DNA of 64,000 nt, taken from positions 496,001 through 560,000 of the forward strand of contig JADJCK010000003.1 in the NCBI GenBank assembly GCA_016703265.1, given 5' to 3'. Below the pieces are notes generated by a model. It had not been told where the DNA came from. It saw only the letters and a list, made by a program, of their open reading frames with translations, and searched no databases. Positions 37,264 through 45,017 of this stretch are shown in pieces. Position numbers and translations under genes: made by a program. Numbering within the stretch: position 1 is the first letter of the stretch; every line of letters starts with the position of its first letter. Source of the DNA: a bacterium (GTDB lineage: Bacteria; Krumholzibacteriota; Krumholzibacteriia; LZORAL124-64-63).

Positions 37264-37953
37264 TCAGCGGTAGTTGGCCTTGAGGTCCGACCAGGACGTG
37301 CTTTCGTCGACCACGTCGCCTTCATGCACGATGACCAACCGCGGCGGCAGCGCATAGCCGCAGCCACCGACCGAGATCCAGTCCTCATACCCGATCTCGG
37401 AATAGACCGGCGCCAGCAACAGGCCCGCCTTGGCCGTGCCGGCGTTGAGCCAGGCCTGCACGGCCGCCGTGACGTCGAACGATAGGTCGGTGTTGGCGGC
37501 CGAGGGATACGCGATGTCGAGCGCGGTCTCGGGGGTCAGGTCGTCGCGCGCGAGCAGCACCTCGCTGCCGGTCGCATCGTAGGCGTAGGCGCCCAGGTAG
37601 GTGAAACCCTCGGAGTCGTCGGAGTATCCCGTCTTGCGCACCACCAGCGTCGCGATGTAGACCTCGGCGCCCATGGGCAGGCCGCCCAGGTCGAATTCGA
37701 GCGAGGTGGCCCACTCGGAATCGCAGCCCCAGGCCTCGCCGCCGATCTTCAGGTGGAGGTCCGCGCCGGACACGCCGGCCTTGAAGTCGGCTTCCTGCGG
37801 GCAGGCGCCGGCGCCCTCTTCACGCTCGTCGTGGCCGCAGAGGGTGGGCGCCAGGGTTACTTCGACGGCGATGGCGTCTGTGGCCCCTGGACCAGCGACC
37901 ATGAGTCCAGCGGCAAGGATCGCCGGAAGCAAAAGGGACGTCTGTCGGCGCAT
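37264..37953 (-). CDS. Exported DNRLRE-like protein with C-terminal KA-x-Y-R tag
   Basis: This 229-residue protein has a signal peptide (RRQTSLLLPAILAAGLMVAG) and a single DNRLRE-like beta-sandwich domain (SLEFDLGGLPMGAEVYIATL and TAAVQAWLNAGTAKAGLLL). It ends with ESTSWSDLKANYR, the same pattern as two other exported proteins in the window. The Cys residues could form disulphides. I chose ATG 37953 because of GAGG 6 nt upstream. Function is unknown; the domain often occurs in large surface or matrix proteins. Confidence 0.72.
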   Translation of the reverse strand: MRRQTSLLLPAILAAGLMVAGPGATDAIAVEVTLAPTLCGHDEREEGAGACPQEADFKAGVSGADLHLKIGGEAWGCDSEWATSLEFDLGGLPMGAEVYIATLVVRKTGYSDDSEGFTYLGAYAYDATGSEVLLARDDLTPETALDIAYPSAANTDLSFDVTAAVQAWLNAGTAKAGLLLAPVYSEIGYEDWISVGGCGYALPPRLVIVHEGDVVDESTSWSDLKANYR

Positions 37954-38072
37954 GGCGGACCTCAGTCCTGGCACGGGGCAGCGGAACACGGCGGCGGTCG
38001 GGGACCATGATCCGGCGGCGGACGCCGCGCGTCAAGCAGGCTGCGGGCATCCTGAAGATCTCTTGAAAAAGA

Positions 38073-38100
38073 AAGGCCCCATCCCGGGGGATGGGGCCTT
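38073..38100 (-). terminator. Intrinsic terminator after the lamin-tail protein gene
   Basis: AAGGCCCCATCCC (38073-38085) pairs with GGGATGGGGCCTT (38088-38100). On the minus strand the stem is followed by TTTCTTTTT, a good U-run, 50 nt after the stop of the 38151-38837 gene. Confidence 0.88.
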
Positions 38101-38150
38101 CCAGTTGGCTTCGTCAGACCGCCGTCAGGCAGCCTTCGCCGTATCCGCAA

Positions 38151-38837
38151 CTAGCGGAAGATGGCCTTGATCGTGCCGAAGGTCTCGGTCTCGGTGGCGA
38201 CCGGGGCGCAGGCAACGGCCGGCGTACCGGAGAACATCGGCACCGGGCCGGTCACGACGGTGAAGTCGGCCGCGTTGTTGTCGGTGTCGATCGTGCCGCC
38301 ACCATTGCGGTCGATGCCCTTGTCGATGGCAGTAGCGCCCGTCGCAGTGCCCTCGGCGCAGTTGGCCGTGCCCCAGCTGACCTTGTCGATGAGCGTGCCG
38401 GCGATCTCGGAGCCGCAGGCCAGATTGGCGTTCAGGGCGCTGAACAGGGCCATCTTGCCGTTGGTGCCGCCGAGGCTCATGTTCGTGGTGACGAAATCGG
38501 GCGTCATGGTGAAGTCGGCGCCGCCGGTGCCGGCCGTGCCGCAGGAGACCATCAGGTACGAGCAGCCGGCGATCCAGGTGTCCTGCGGGAACACGAAGTA
38601 GTTGGTGGCCGAGCTACCCCAGCTGCCCGTGGCCGAGCCGTACTCGAGCACGTAGCCACCGATGTTCAGGTCGAAGCCGGTCGCGTTGAACAGGACAACG
38701 TAGTCCTTCTTGTAGCTGGCAGTGGCCGTCGCCGAGCCGCCGCCGGGGTACACCTGGGCAATGCGGACGTCGGCCGCAACGGCGAAGGCCGGGAGGGCCA
38801 AGGCCACGATGACGAGGGCGATCGCAAACTTCTTCAT
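38151..38837 (-). CDS. Exported lamin-tail-domain protein with C-terminal KA-x-F-R tag
   Basis: This 228-residue protein has a signal peptide (KKFAIALVIVALALPAFAVAAD) and a lamin tail domain (VRIAQVYPGGGS, KDYVVLFNATGFDLNIGGYVLE). It ends with ETETFGTIKAIFR, like two other secreted proteins here. Lamin tail domains in bacteria are found in secreted nucleases and surface proteins; no nuclease is fused here. Four or more Cys residues are spread along the chain. It is followed by a strong terminator and preceded by a long region without genes. Confidence 0.8.
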   Translation of the reverse strand: MKKFAIALVIVALALPAFAVAADVRIAQVYPGGGSATATASYKKDYVVLFNATGFDLNIGGYVLEYGSATGSWGSSATNYFVFPQDTWIAGCSYLMVSCGTAGTGGADFTMTPDFVTTNMSLGGTNGKMALFSALNANLACGSEIAGTLIDKVSWGTANCAEGTATGATAIDKGIDRNGGGTIDTDNNAADFTVVTGPVPMFSGTPAVACAPVATETETFGTIKAIFR

Positions 38838-39918
38838 TTTCTGCGCTCCTTAGTGGTGTTGACGACGGCGAAACCATGCGCACGTCTGACGGATCCAATC
38901 TTAGCACACGGGCGAACCTGATTCAATCCCCGTTGCACCGTTGTTGATAAATTTAGCACAATATCAACAATTGCCGCAAAACCATCCGTGGCGATTCCCG
39001 CCTTCTGGTCAAATCATTTAACTACAATGGGTTAAATGTGATCCGGAGTCACCCGGCGGACCCCGAAAATGTCTACCGTACCGGGCATCAAGTGGCCCAT
39101 GTGTCAACCGGCAGGGTCAGGCCGCCCCTCGCGCCCCGGAGGCGACCGCGAACCGGGCCCCGACGGCGCCTCCGTAAGCGGACGCGGGCACCCCGGTCCC
39201 GGCGGCGACCGATGCCACCTGACCGTCGGCAAGGACGCAAATGCGGAGCCTCGTCTGGCGATGTCACGGATGACGTCAGGGTCGGCAACCATGGGCGACA
39301 GCGCGGGCGACCTTCGGGGTTGCCGACACCGTCAACGACCAGTCCGTGATCGCCGTCATGGCGAGGCCGCAGGGCATCGTCGTCCGGCAGTCTCACCCGG
39401 CGAGAGCAGGACGGCCGCCGCATGCAGGCCCCGCCACAAAGGACGAGACAGGATCTGCACGCACGCACCGCAACTCCCTGACGAGCGCTGTTCGTACGGG
39501 AAATCCGTGACCGAATGCCCATCGATGCCGGCGCCGTCGCGGACGCCGACAGCCCCGACGACGACCGCCATTCCTGAATTGAACATCAACAGGCGCCGTA
39601 CGGGATGACGCGAAAAACCCTGGAAAATAGCGGAAAACGCGCGCATGGCCCCAGGCCGGCAACGGCGGGCGGAAGGGCTGGCTCCCTCCGTGGACGGACG
39701 CGCCGAGAGTGGGCGCGCCCGACCCGGAACGCCGCGGGGGCGACGACCGGGGGCTGCGGCTGCGCCGCCGACGCGCGACGACGCCGGCCGCCAATCGCAA
39801 AAAAATGGCCTCCAGACGCGGATTTTTGTAACACATCGCGCGCGGATGCGCTAGATTCCCGCCATTCGTGGAAGCATCCATGCTTCCTGCAGCGCTGACT
39901 TAAGGAGGACCAAGCGCA
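38838..39918. other. 1.1-kb region without a supportable gene
   Basis: No frame here has the codon pattern, start and ribosome-binding site of a neighbouring gene; the longest frames are Arg/Pro/Ser-rich shadows. The left part (38885-39045) is AT-rich with two inverted repeats: TTGTTGATA (38941-38949) with TATCAACAA (38962-38970), and CATTTAAC (39015-39022) with GTTAAATG (39031-39038). A 10-bp repeat GTCGGCAACC (39281-39290) pairs with GGTTGCCGAC (39318-39327). The right part leads to the HU gene. It could hold regulatory sites or a small RNA, but I cannot identify one. Confidence 0.6.
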
Positions 39919-40284
39919 ATGGCTACCAAGAAGAAGACCAAGGCTGCGGCCAAGAAGGCCCCCGCGAAGAAGGCTCCGGCCGGCGTCAAGCCGCCCACCA
40001 AGGGCGAAGTGTACCGCGAGATCGCGACGAAGACCGGCCTGGCCCGCAAGGACGTCGTCGGCGTGTGCGACGCTCTGACCGAGATCATGGCGAAGTCCGT
40101 GAAGAAGCACGGCTCGTTCAACTACCTCGGCCTGATGAAGCTGACCCTGGTGAAGAAGCCGGCGATCGCGGGCGGCAAGCTCGTGAAGAATCCGTTCACC
40201 GGCGAGATGGTCAAGCAGAAGCCCCGCGCGGCCTCCCGCTCGGTTCGTGTGCGCCCGATGAAGTCCATCAAGGACATGCTGTAG
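39919..40284 (+). CDS. HU-family DNA-binding protein with Lys/Ala-rich N-terminus
   Basis: This 121-residue protein has a short N-terminal tail rich in Lys, Ala and Pro (ATKKKTKAAAKKAPAKK) followed by the HU/IHF fold: KGEVYREIATKTGLARKDVV, LVKKPAIAGGKLVKNPFTGE (beta arm with a RxxRxxNPxTGE-like motif) and a C-terminal SVRVRPMKSIKDML. It should bind and bend DNA and pack the nucleoid; the tail resembles histone H1-like extensions of AAK-rich HU proteins. An AAGGAGG lies 8 nt before the ATG. A strong intrinsic terminator follows. Confidence 0.9.
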   Translation: MATKKKTKAAAKKAPAKKAPAGVKPPTKGEVYREIATKTGLARKDVVGVCDALTEIMAKSVKKHGSFNYLGLMKLTLVKKPAIAGGKLVKNPFTGEMVKQKPRAASRSVRVRPMKSIKDML

Positions 40285-40331
40285 GCTGCATTTGTCGCGA
40301 AATGCCTTTTTTGAGGGCGTTTGCGAGCGCT

Positions 40332-40362
40332 ACGACCCCCCGGGCTCATGTCGGGGGGTCGT
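40332..40362 (+). terminator. Intrinsic terminator after the HU gene
   Basis: ACGACCCCCCG (40332-40342) pairs perfectly with CGGGGGGTCGT (40352-40362), loop GGCTCATGT, followed by TTCTCT. It lies 48 nt after the HU stop. Confidence 0.85.
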
Positions 40363-40432
40363 TCTCTAACCTCGGCGCCGTACCTTGACGCACCCGCGCC
40401 CGCATGTTATCGCTCGGCCCCAGGTGACCACG

Positions 40433-40894
40433 ATGATCTCCCGCAAGACGAAATACGCGCTCCAGGCACTGGGCCGGCTGGCGGACAATCCCGTCGGCGA
40501 ACCCATGCTCATCGCCGACCTGGCCGAGCGTGACCGCATCCCCCGCAAGTTCCTCGAGGCGATCCTCGTCACGCTGCGCAAGGGCGGCGTGCTGCACAGC
40601 CGCGCCGGGCGCGGCGGCGGCTACCAACTGGCGCTGCCCGCCGCCGAGATCACGCTGGCGCGCATCGTCCGCCTGCTCGACGGCGACTTCGCGCCGCTGC
40701 CCTGCCTGGACGCTGTGCATCCCGCGCGCTGCGACGAGTGCGACGACCTCGACACCTGTGGTACACGCCTGGTCATGGCCGATGTGCGGCAGGCCGTCAC
40801 CACCACGCTTGAAGGCATCACCCTGGCCGACATGGTCGAGCGCTCGCGGGCGGCGGCGGCGAGCCGTCGCGGGCGCGTCGATTTCTCCATCTAG
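40433..40894 (+). CDS. Rrf2-family transcriptional regulator
   Basis: This 153-residue regulator has an N-terminal winged helix (MISRKTKYALQALGRLAD, LIADLAERDRIPRKFLEAIL, GGYQLALP) and three conserved cysteines in the C-terminal half (PCLDAVHPARCDECDDLDTCG), as in Fe-S-sensing IscR or NsrR-type proteins. It lies 61 nt before cysK, with an inverted repeat over the TATAAT element, so it likely controls cysteine synthesis or Fe-S supply. The ATG at 40433 was chosen because it starts the winged helix. Confidence 0.9.
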   Translation: MISRKTKYALQALGRLADNPVGEPMLIADLAERDRIPRKFLEAILVTLRKGGVLHSRAGRGGGYQLALPAAEITLARIVRLLDGDFAPLPCLDAVHPARCDECDDLDTCGTRLVMADVRQAVTTTLEGITLADMVERSRAAAASRRGRVDFSI

Positions 40895-40907
40895 CTTTTT
40901 TTCCGAA

Positions 40908-40934
40908 TTAAGTCTATAATATCTGTAGACTTTA
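40908..40934 (+). promoter_or_regulatory. cysK promoter with Rrf2-type inverted repeat
   Basis: AAGTCTA (40910-40916) pairs with TAGACTT (40926-40932), 9 nt apart, and one further pair fits at 40908/40934. A perfect TATAAT (40915-40920) begins at the end of the left arm. There is no good -35 sequence, as in regulator-dependent promoters. It lies between the Rrf2 gene and cysK, 25 nt before the cysK ATG. Confidence 0.7.
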
Positions 40935-40958
40935 ACGACAAATGACGGAGGTCGTTTG

Positions 40959-41912
40959 ATGGCAAATATTTACGCGAACAACCCCGAATCCATCGGCAAC
41001 ACGCCGCTGGTCCGGCTGAACCGCGTGGCGCCCGGTGCCCGGGCCGTCCTGCTGGGCAAGGTCGAGGGACGCAACCCGGCCTATTCGGTGAAGTGCCGCA
41101 TCGGCGCGAACATGATCTGGGACGCCGAGAAGCGCGGCGTGCTCAAGCCCGGCGTCGAGATCATCGAGCCGACGAGCGGCAACACCGGCATCGCGCTGGC
41201 CTATGTGGCAGCCTCGCGCGGCTATCCGATCACGCTGACGATGCCCGAGACGATGAGCATCGAAAGGCGGCGTGTGCTGGCGGCCCTCGGCGCCACGCTG
41301 ATCCTGACGCCGGGCAGCGAGGGCATGAAGGGCGCGATCGCGAAAGCCGAGCAGATCGCCGCCGCCGAGCCGGCGCGCTGGTTCCTGCCGCAGCAGTTCA
41401 AGAACCCCGCGAACCCGGCGATCCACGAGAAGACCACCGGCCCGGAGATCTGGAACGACACCGACGGCGGCATCGACGTCCTGGTCTCGGGCGTGGGCAC
41501 CGGCGGCACCATCACCGGCGTCTCGCGCTACATCAAGAACACGAAGGGCCGGAAGATCCTGTCGGTGGCGGTGGAGCCGGCCGAATCGCCGGTCATCACG
41601 CAGAAGCTGGCGGGCGAACCGCTCGTGCCGGGGCCGCACAGGATCCAGGGCATCGGCGCCGGGTTCATTCCCGAGACGCTGGACCTGGCGATGGTCGATC
41701 GCGTCGAGCGCGTCACGAGCGACGAGTCGATCGCGATGGCGCGGCGCCTGGCGCGCGAGGAAGGGCTGCTGGTCGGCATCTCGTGCGGCGCCGCGGTCGC
41801 CGCGGCGGTACGCCTGGCCGTGGACGAGGCCTTCGCCGGCAAGATGATCGTCGTCGTGCTGCCGGACATGGCGGAACGCTATCTTTCGACAGCGCTGTTC
41901 GAGGGACTCTAG
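40959..41912 (+). CDS. cysK: Cysteine synthase (O-acetylserine sulphhydrylase)
   Basis: This 317-residue PLP enzyme has SIGNTPLVRL, the PLP-Lys motif NPAYSVKCRIGANM, TSGNTGIALA (substrate loop), GTGGTITGVSRYI (phosphate cup) and GISCGAAVAAA. It makes L-cysteine from O-acetylserine and sulphide and probably uses the promoter just upstream. The ATG at 40959 has GGAGG 7 nt before; a TTG immediately upstream could also initiate. It is close to CysK of the CBS-domain-free group. Confidence 0.94.
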   Translation: MANIYANNPESIGNTPLVRLNRVAPGARAVLLGKVEGRNPAYSVKCRIGANMIWDAEKRGVLKPGVEIIEPTSGNTGIALAYVAASRGYPITLTMPETMSIERRRVLAALGATLILTPGSEGMKGAIAKAEQIAAAEPARWFLPQQFKNPANPAIHEKTTGPEIWNDTDGGIDVLVSGVGTGGTITGVSRYIKNTKGRKILSVAVEPAESPVITQKLAGEPLVPGPHRIQGIGAGFIPETLDLAMVDRVERVTSDESIAMARRLAREEGLLVGISCGAAVAAAVRLAVDEAFAGKMIVVVLPDMAERYLSTALFEGL

Positions 41913-41988
41913 CCCGGTTCATGCAAGAATACCGGGAGCATGGCGCCCCGGACGACAGGGGACGGCGCGCCGGGAAGGAACCGGGAAT

Positions 41989-42957
41989 ATGCTTCCACGA
42001 TGGGTCACGACGGGGAACCGCGCGCGCGGCCGCGGGCGACTGCTGGCCGCCTTCATCGCGTGCGCCCTGCCCGGCGCCGCCGGCGCCCAGTCCGAGTGCG
42101 GCCTGACGCCGGCCTCCTGGGTCTTCTGCACGGGCTTCGAGGAAAGCACCTTCGACCAGTGGGACGACTGGGACGGCAACCCCGCCCCCACCAATACCAT
42201 TATCGCCGACCCGGGCCCGTTCAACCGGCCGGGCAACCACGTGGCGCGGCTCTTCGTGCCCCCTGGCGGTGGCAACGCCGACCTGACGAAGGTGCTGCCG
42301 GGCGGCGACGACATCATGTATGCGCGGTGGTACGTGAAGTGGGAAGCGGGCTTCGACTTCACCACGCCCCAGCACGGCTCGGGCCTGCACGCGGGTGACC
42401 GCGCCCTGCTCGGGCGCAGCGGCTTCCGGCCGAACGGTACCGACTGGTTCAGCGCCTGGATCGAGCCCGGCTACGGCACGGGCCGCTTCAACGCCTACAC
42501 CTATTATCCCGGCATGTACATGAACTGTGTCGATCCCAACGGTTCGTGCTGGGGCGACGACCTGCCCTGCACGCAGGACGAGGGCCAGGTGTACTGCACC
42601 AAGCCGCAGCATCGCGAGTCGGTGACGCCGCCGCTCATGCAGTCGGGCCGCTGGTACTGCATCGAAATGATGCTGGCGGGCGGCACACCCACCCCGGGCA
42701 ACAACGGCGCCGGCGGCGTGCTCAACTACTGGATCGACGGCCAGGAGATCGGCCCCTGGAACGATCTCTGGCTGCGCAGCACCGGCGATGTGCACATCGG
42801 CATCCTGTGGCTGAACCTCTTCTTCCATGGCGCCCACGGCCCGGCCGGGGTGCTGTTCGACGACGTCGTGGTCTCGAGCTCCCCCGTCGGGCCGCGCAGT
42901 TCCTCCACGCCGGTCGAAGGCGTGGGCTGGGGCACGATGAAAGCGATGTTCAGGTAA
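41989..42957 (+). CDS. Exported lectin-fold-like protein with C-terminal KA-M-F-R tag
   Basis: This 322-residue protein has a signal peptide (LLAAFIACALPGAAGA), a Cys-containing beta-rich body (VFCTGFEESTFDQWDDWDG, MYARWYVKWEAGFDF, YWIDGQEIGPWNDLWLRST) and ends GVGWGTMKAMFR, matching two other secreted proteins in this window. The body looks like a jelly-roll or concanavalin-like carbohydrate-binding fold and I see no catalytic pair. It stands alone between cysK and extJ, 203 nt from the latter. Confidence 0.75.
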   Translation: MLPRWVTTGNRARGRGRLLAAFIACALPGAAGAQSECGLTPASWVFCTGFEESTFDQWDDWDGNPAPTNTIIADPGPFNRPGNHVARLFVPPGGGNADLTKVLPGGDDIMYARWYVKWEAGFDFTTPQHGSGLHAGDRALLGRSGFRPNGTDWFSAWIEPGYGTGRFNAYTYYPGMYMNCVDPNGSCWGDDLPCTQDEGQVYCTKPQHRESVTPPLMQSGRWYCIEMMLAGGTPTPGNNGAGGVLNYWIDGQEIGPWNDLWLRSTGDVHIGILWLNLFFHGAHGPAGVLFDDVVVSSSPVGPRSSSTPVEGVGWGTMKAMFR

Positions 42958-43159
42958 CCGCAACCCGCAGCAGCCCTTCGCCCATGCCCCGACGGCATGG
43001 CGCCCATGCGCATCATTCATTTTCGGCTCGCATCCGCGGCCGATATCATCCTTGTTGCAGGCATCTGCCGGTCAGCAGGCCCCAGCCGGGTCTGCTCCGA
43101 TGTGCGTGGCGCCCAACGGCCCCGCACAGCCGGCGTGTACTACCGACAAGGAGAATTCC

Positions 43160-43489
43160 ATGTTCAGGCGTCTGGCATTCGTCATCATCCTGGCCGGCAT
43201 CGGCGTTGCCGCCGCGTTGGCGGCTCCGCTGCCCGGCAAGGTGCAGTCTGTGGCCTCGGACACGCTGGTCGTGGTCGTCAATCTGGAGAACGTCGAGTGG
43301 CTGGTGGTCGGCAAGCCGGTTCGCCTTGTGGACGTCGACAACAAGGGCGCCCTCGTGGGCAAGAGCATGGTCATCGGCGTCGCCGACTCGACCGTCACGC
43401 TGGTGGCGCCCAAGGGCAAGGCCAAGAACCTGAAGCCGGGCAGTTCGGTGACCGTGGAGAAGCCGAAGGCGGGCATGTCGGGCTGCTGA
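43160..43489 (+). CDS. extJ: ExtJ-like small exported protein
   Basis: This 109-residue protein has a signal peptide (FRRLAFVIILAGIGVAAALAA) and a single small beta-rich domain (GKVQSVASDTLVVVVNLENVEWLVVG, ADSTVTLVAPKGKAKNLKPGSSVTVEK). It ends KAGMSGC, the same Ser-Gly-Cys ending as ExtH in this window. It sits 101 nt before the multihaem gene, the place of extJ relative to extKL in selenite/tellurite reduction operons. I assign it mainly on size, export and position. Confidence 0.65.
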   Translation: MFRRLAFVIILAGIGVAAALAAPLPGKVQSVASDTLVVVVNLENVEWLVVGKPVRLVDVDNKGALVGKSMVIGVADSTVTLVAPKGKAKNLKPGSSVTVEKPKAGMSGC

Positions 43490-43590
43490 CAAGGCGGCCG
43501 CCGGGACCCCGCGCCGACCGACCTCCTTGCGGCGCGGCGGTCCCGGTCGTTCATGGACAGTCCATGTCCCCCAACCGCGAGGAACACCTC

Positions 43591-44952
43591 ATGATCAGGA
43601 AGTACCAGGTGCCCGCCGTGCTCGCGCTGCTGGCCGTGCTGGCCTGCGCCGCAGGACCGGCGGCAGCCGGCCCCGCGCCGGCCGGAGTCGGCCGCGGCCA
43701 GACGCTGGCGGCACAACCCAAGGCCAACACCATCGCCGAGCTGGTGGCACGCTACGACTCGCGCTCGTGCATCGAGTGCCATCAGGACGCCCATGACCAG
43801 TGGAACGAGTCGGCGCATGCGCGCTCGATCTTCGGCACCGGCCGCACGGCCCTCACCTTCCGCACGGCCATCACCAACGGCCTGCTGGAATGGCCGGCCT
43901 CGGGCGTGACCGACACGAAGGACCTGCGTGTCGAACACCTGATGGGGTGCGCGAAGTGCCACCTGCCGCAGCTGGCCGACGCCACCGACAAGGTGGCGCA
44001 GGAGATCGTCGCGACGATCGACGCCTGGCGCACGGCCATGGAGGAAGAGGACGAGGCGGTCATGGAGAAGCATGCCGCCACCCTCACGTCGCTGAACATC
44101 AACTGCCTTGTCTGCCACAACCGCAACGCCATCACCCACAAGTGGAGTGACGGCTACCCGCGCCGCGACACCGTCTACGGCCTGTCCGGCGAGGGCGAAC
44201 ACCCGGACGACAAGTTCACGGCCATGAAACCCAGCCCGGTGATGTCCGAGTCGATCTTCTGCGGGCAGTGCCACGGCCTGGGGCCCAATCTCGAACTCGA
44301 GAACCCCACGCAGTGCGCCACCGGCTACGGCAGCTACCTGTTCGCCTACGTGCCCGAGGGCGGCACGCAGACATGCGTGGAATGCCACATGCGCGAGTCG
44401 GGCCTGGGTCACAACATGCAGAGCTACCAGGCGAAGGTGATGTCCGACCGCGCGGTCGAGATGCACGTCGACGCCAAGGCCATCGTCTGGCGCGACGTCT
44501 CGACGATGCGGCCGAAAGCGACGGTGAAGGTGGAGTTGACCAACCGCGCGGGGCACGGCATTCCCGATGGCTGACCCACTCCCAACCGACTGGTGCTGTC
44601 GGTTTCCGCTGTCGACAAGAACGGTAACGATGTCTTCACTGCTGATCGCGTGTTCATGCCCACCCCGCAGCGCCTCGGGCGCGGCGATCGCATGGGCCGC
44701 GGCCCCTACGAGAAGAGCGGCCTGCTGCAGGACAGCAGCCTGCCCCCCCTGCGGACGGTCACCACGAACTGGGACATCTTCTTCCCGGTCGAGGAGACCG
44801 AGGACGGCGACGAGGTCGTCCGCACGTATCCCAGCGACAGCCTCGATATCACGGTACGCCTGTGGTACCTGCCGTACGGTGTCGAGGACGACTTCGCGGT
44901 GATCTGGCGCGAGGAGACCCGTAAGGTGAAGTTCGACGCCGAGGGCTGGTAG
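43591..44952 (+). CDS. extKL: Multihaem cytochrome ExtKL, candidate selenoprotein (in-frame TGA)
   Basis: The frame starts at ATG 43591 with a signal peptide and carries five CxxCH haem sites (Cys60, 120, 172, 224, 262). At residue 328 there is a TGA (44572-44574), after which the same frame continues unbroken for 125 codons to TAG at 44952, with normal codon use (LVLSVSAVDKNGNDVF, DIFFPVEETEDGDEVV). The context GHGIPDG-U-PTPNR fits a family I recall as (seleno)protein ExtKL. A perfect 7-bp stem (AACCGAC/GTCGGTT, loop TGGTGCT) starts 9 nt after the TGA, so the loop is 16 nt away, as in bacterial SECIS elements. A Sec-for-Cys protein of 453 residues is the best reading. Confidence 0.85.
44572..44604 (+). 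promoter_or_regulatory. In-frame TGA with SECIS-like hairpin
   Basis: AACCGAC (44584-44590) pairs with GTCGGTT (44598-44604) around the loop TGGTGCT, with G as the second loop base. The TGA to loop distance is 16 nt, within the 16-37 nt range known for bacterial SECIS elements. The structure lies in coding sequence that must also read as a conserved peptide, so the pairing may have arisen by chance. Confidence 0.72.
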
Positions 44953-44984
44953 CGGGCCCCGCGTTCCTGTTCGAGATCCGTGAG

Positions 44985-45011
44985 GGGCCGGCGCCGCGAT
45001 GGCGCCGGCCC
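44985..45011. terminator. Bidirectional intrinsic terminator
   Basis: GGGCCGGCGCC (44985-44995) pairs with GGCGCCGGCCC (45001-45011), loop GCGAT. It sits between the convergent extKL and apbE genes. Confidence 0.75.
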
Positions 45012-45017
45012 TTCGTT

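Noticed and set aside
39225..39290. GGACGCAAA and GGTTGCCGA elements resembling a cyclic di-GMP-I (GEMM) riboswitch
   Set aside because: The two signature parts lack room for the P2 hairpin between GGCAA and GGACGCAAA, and the surrounding pairing does not fit the consensus.
39069..39608. Long + and - frames in the gene-free region
   Set aside because: They are Arg/Pro/Ser-rich frames of GC-rich DNA without ribosome-binding sites, known domains or consistent third-position bias.
44572..44574. Simple nonsense mutation or frameshift in the cytochrome gene
   Set aside because: The frame is unbroken on both sides of a single TGA, with a hairpin at the right distance and a fitting protein context, so selenocysteine explains it better; a true stop stays possible.
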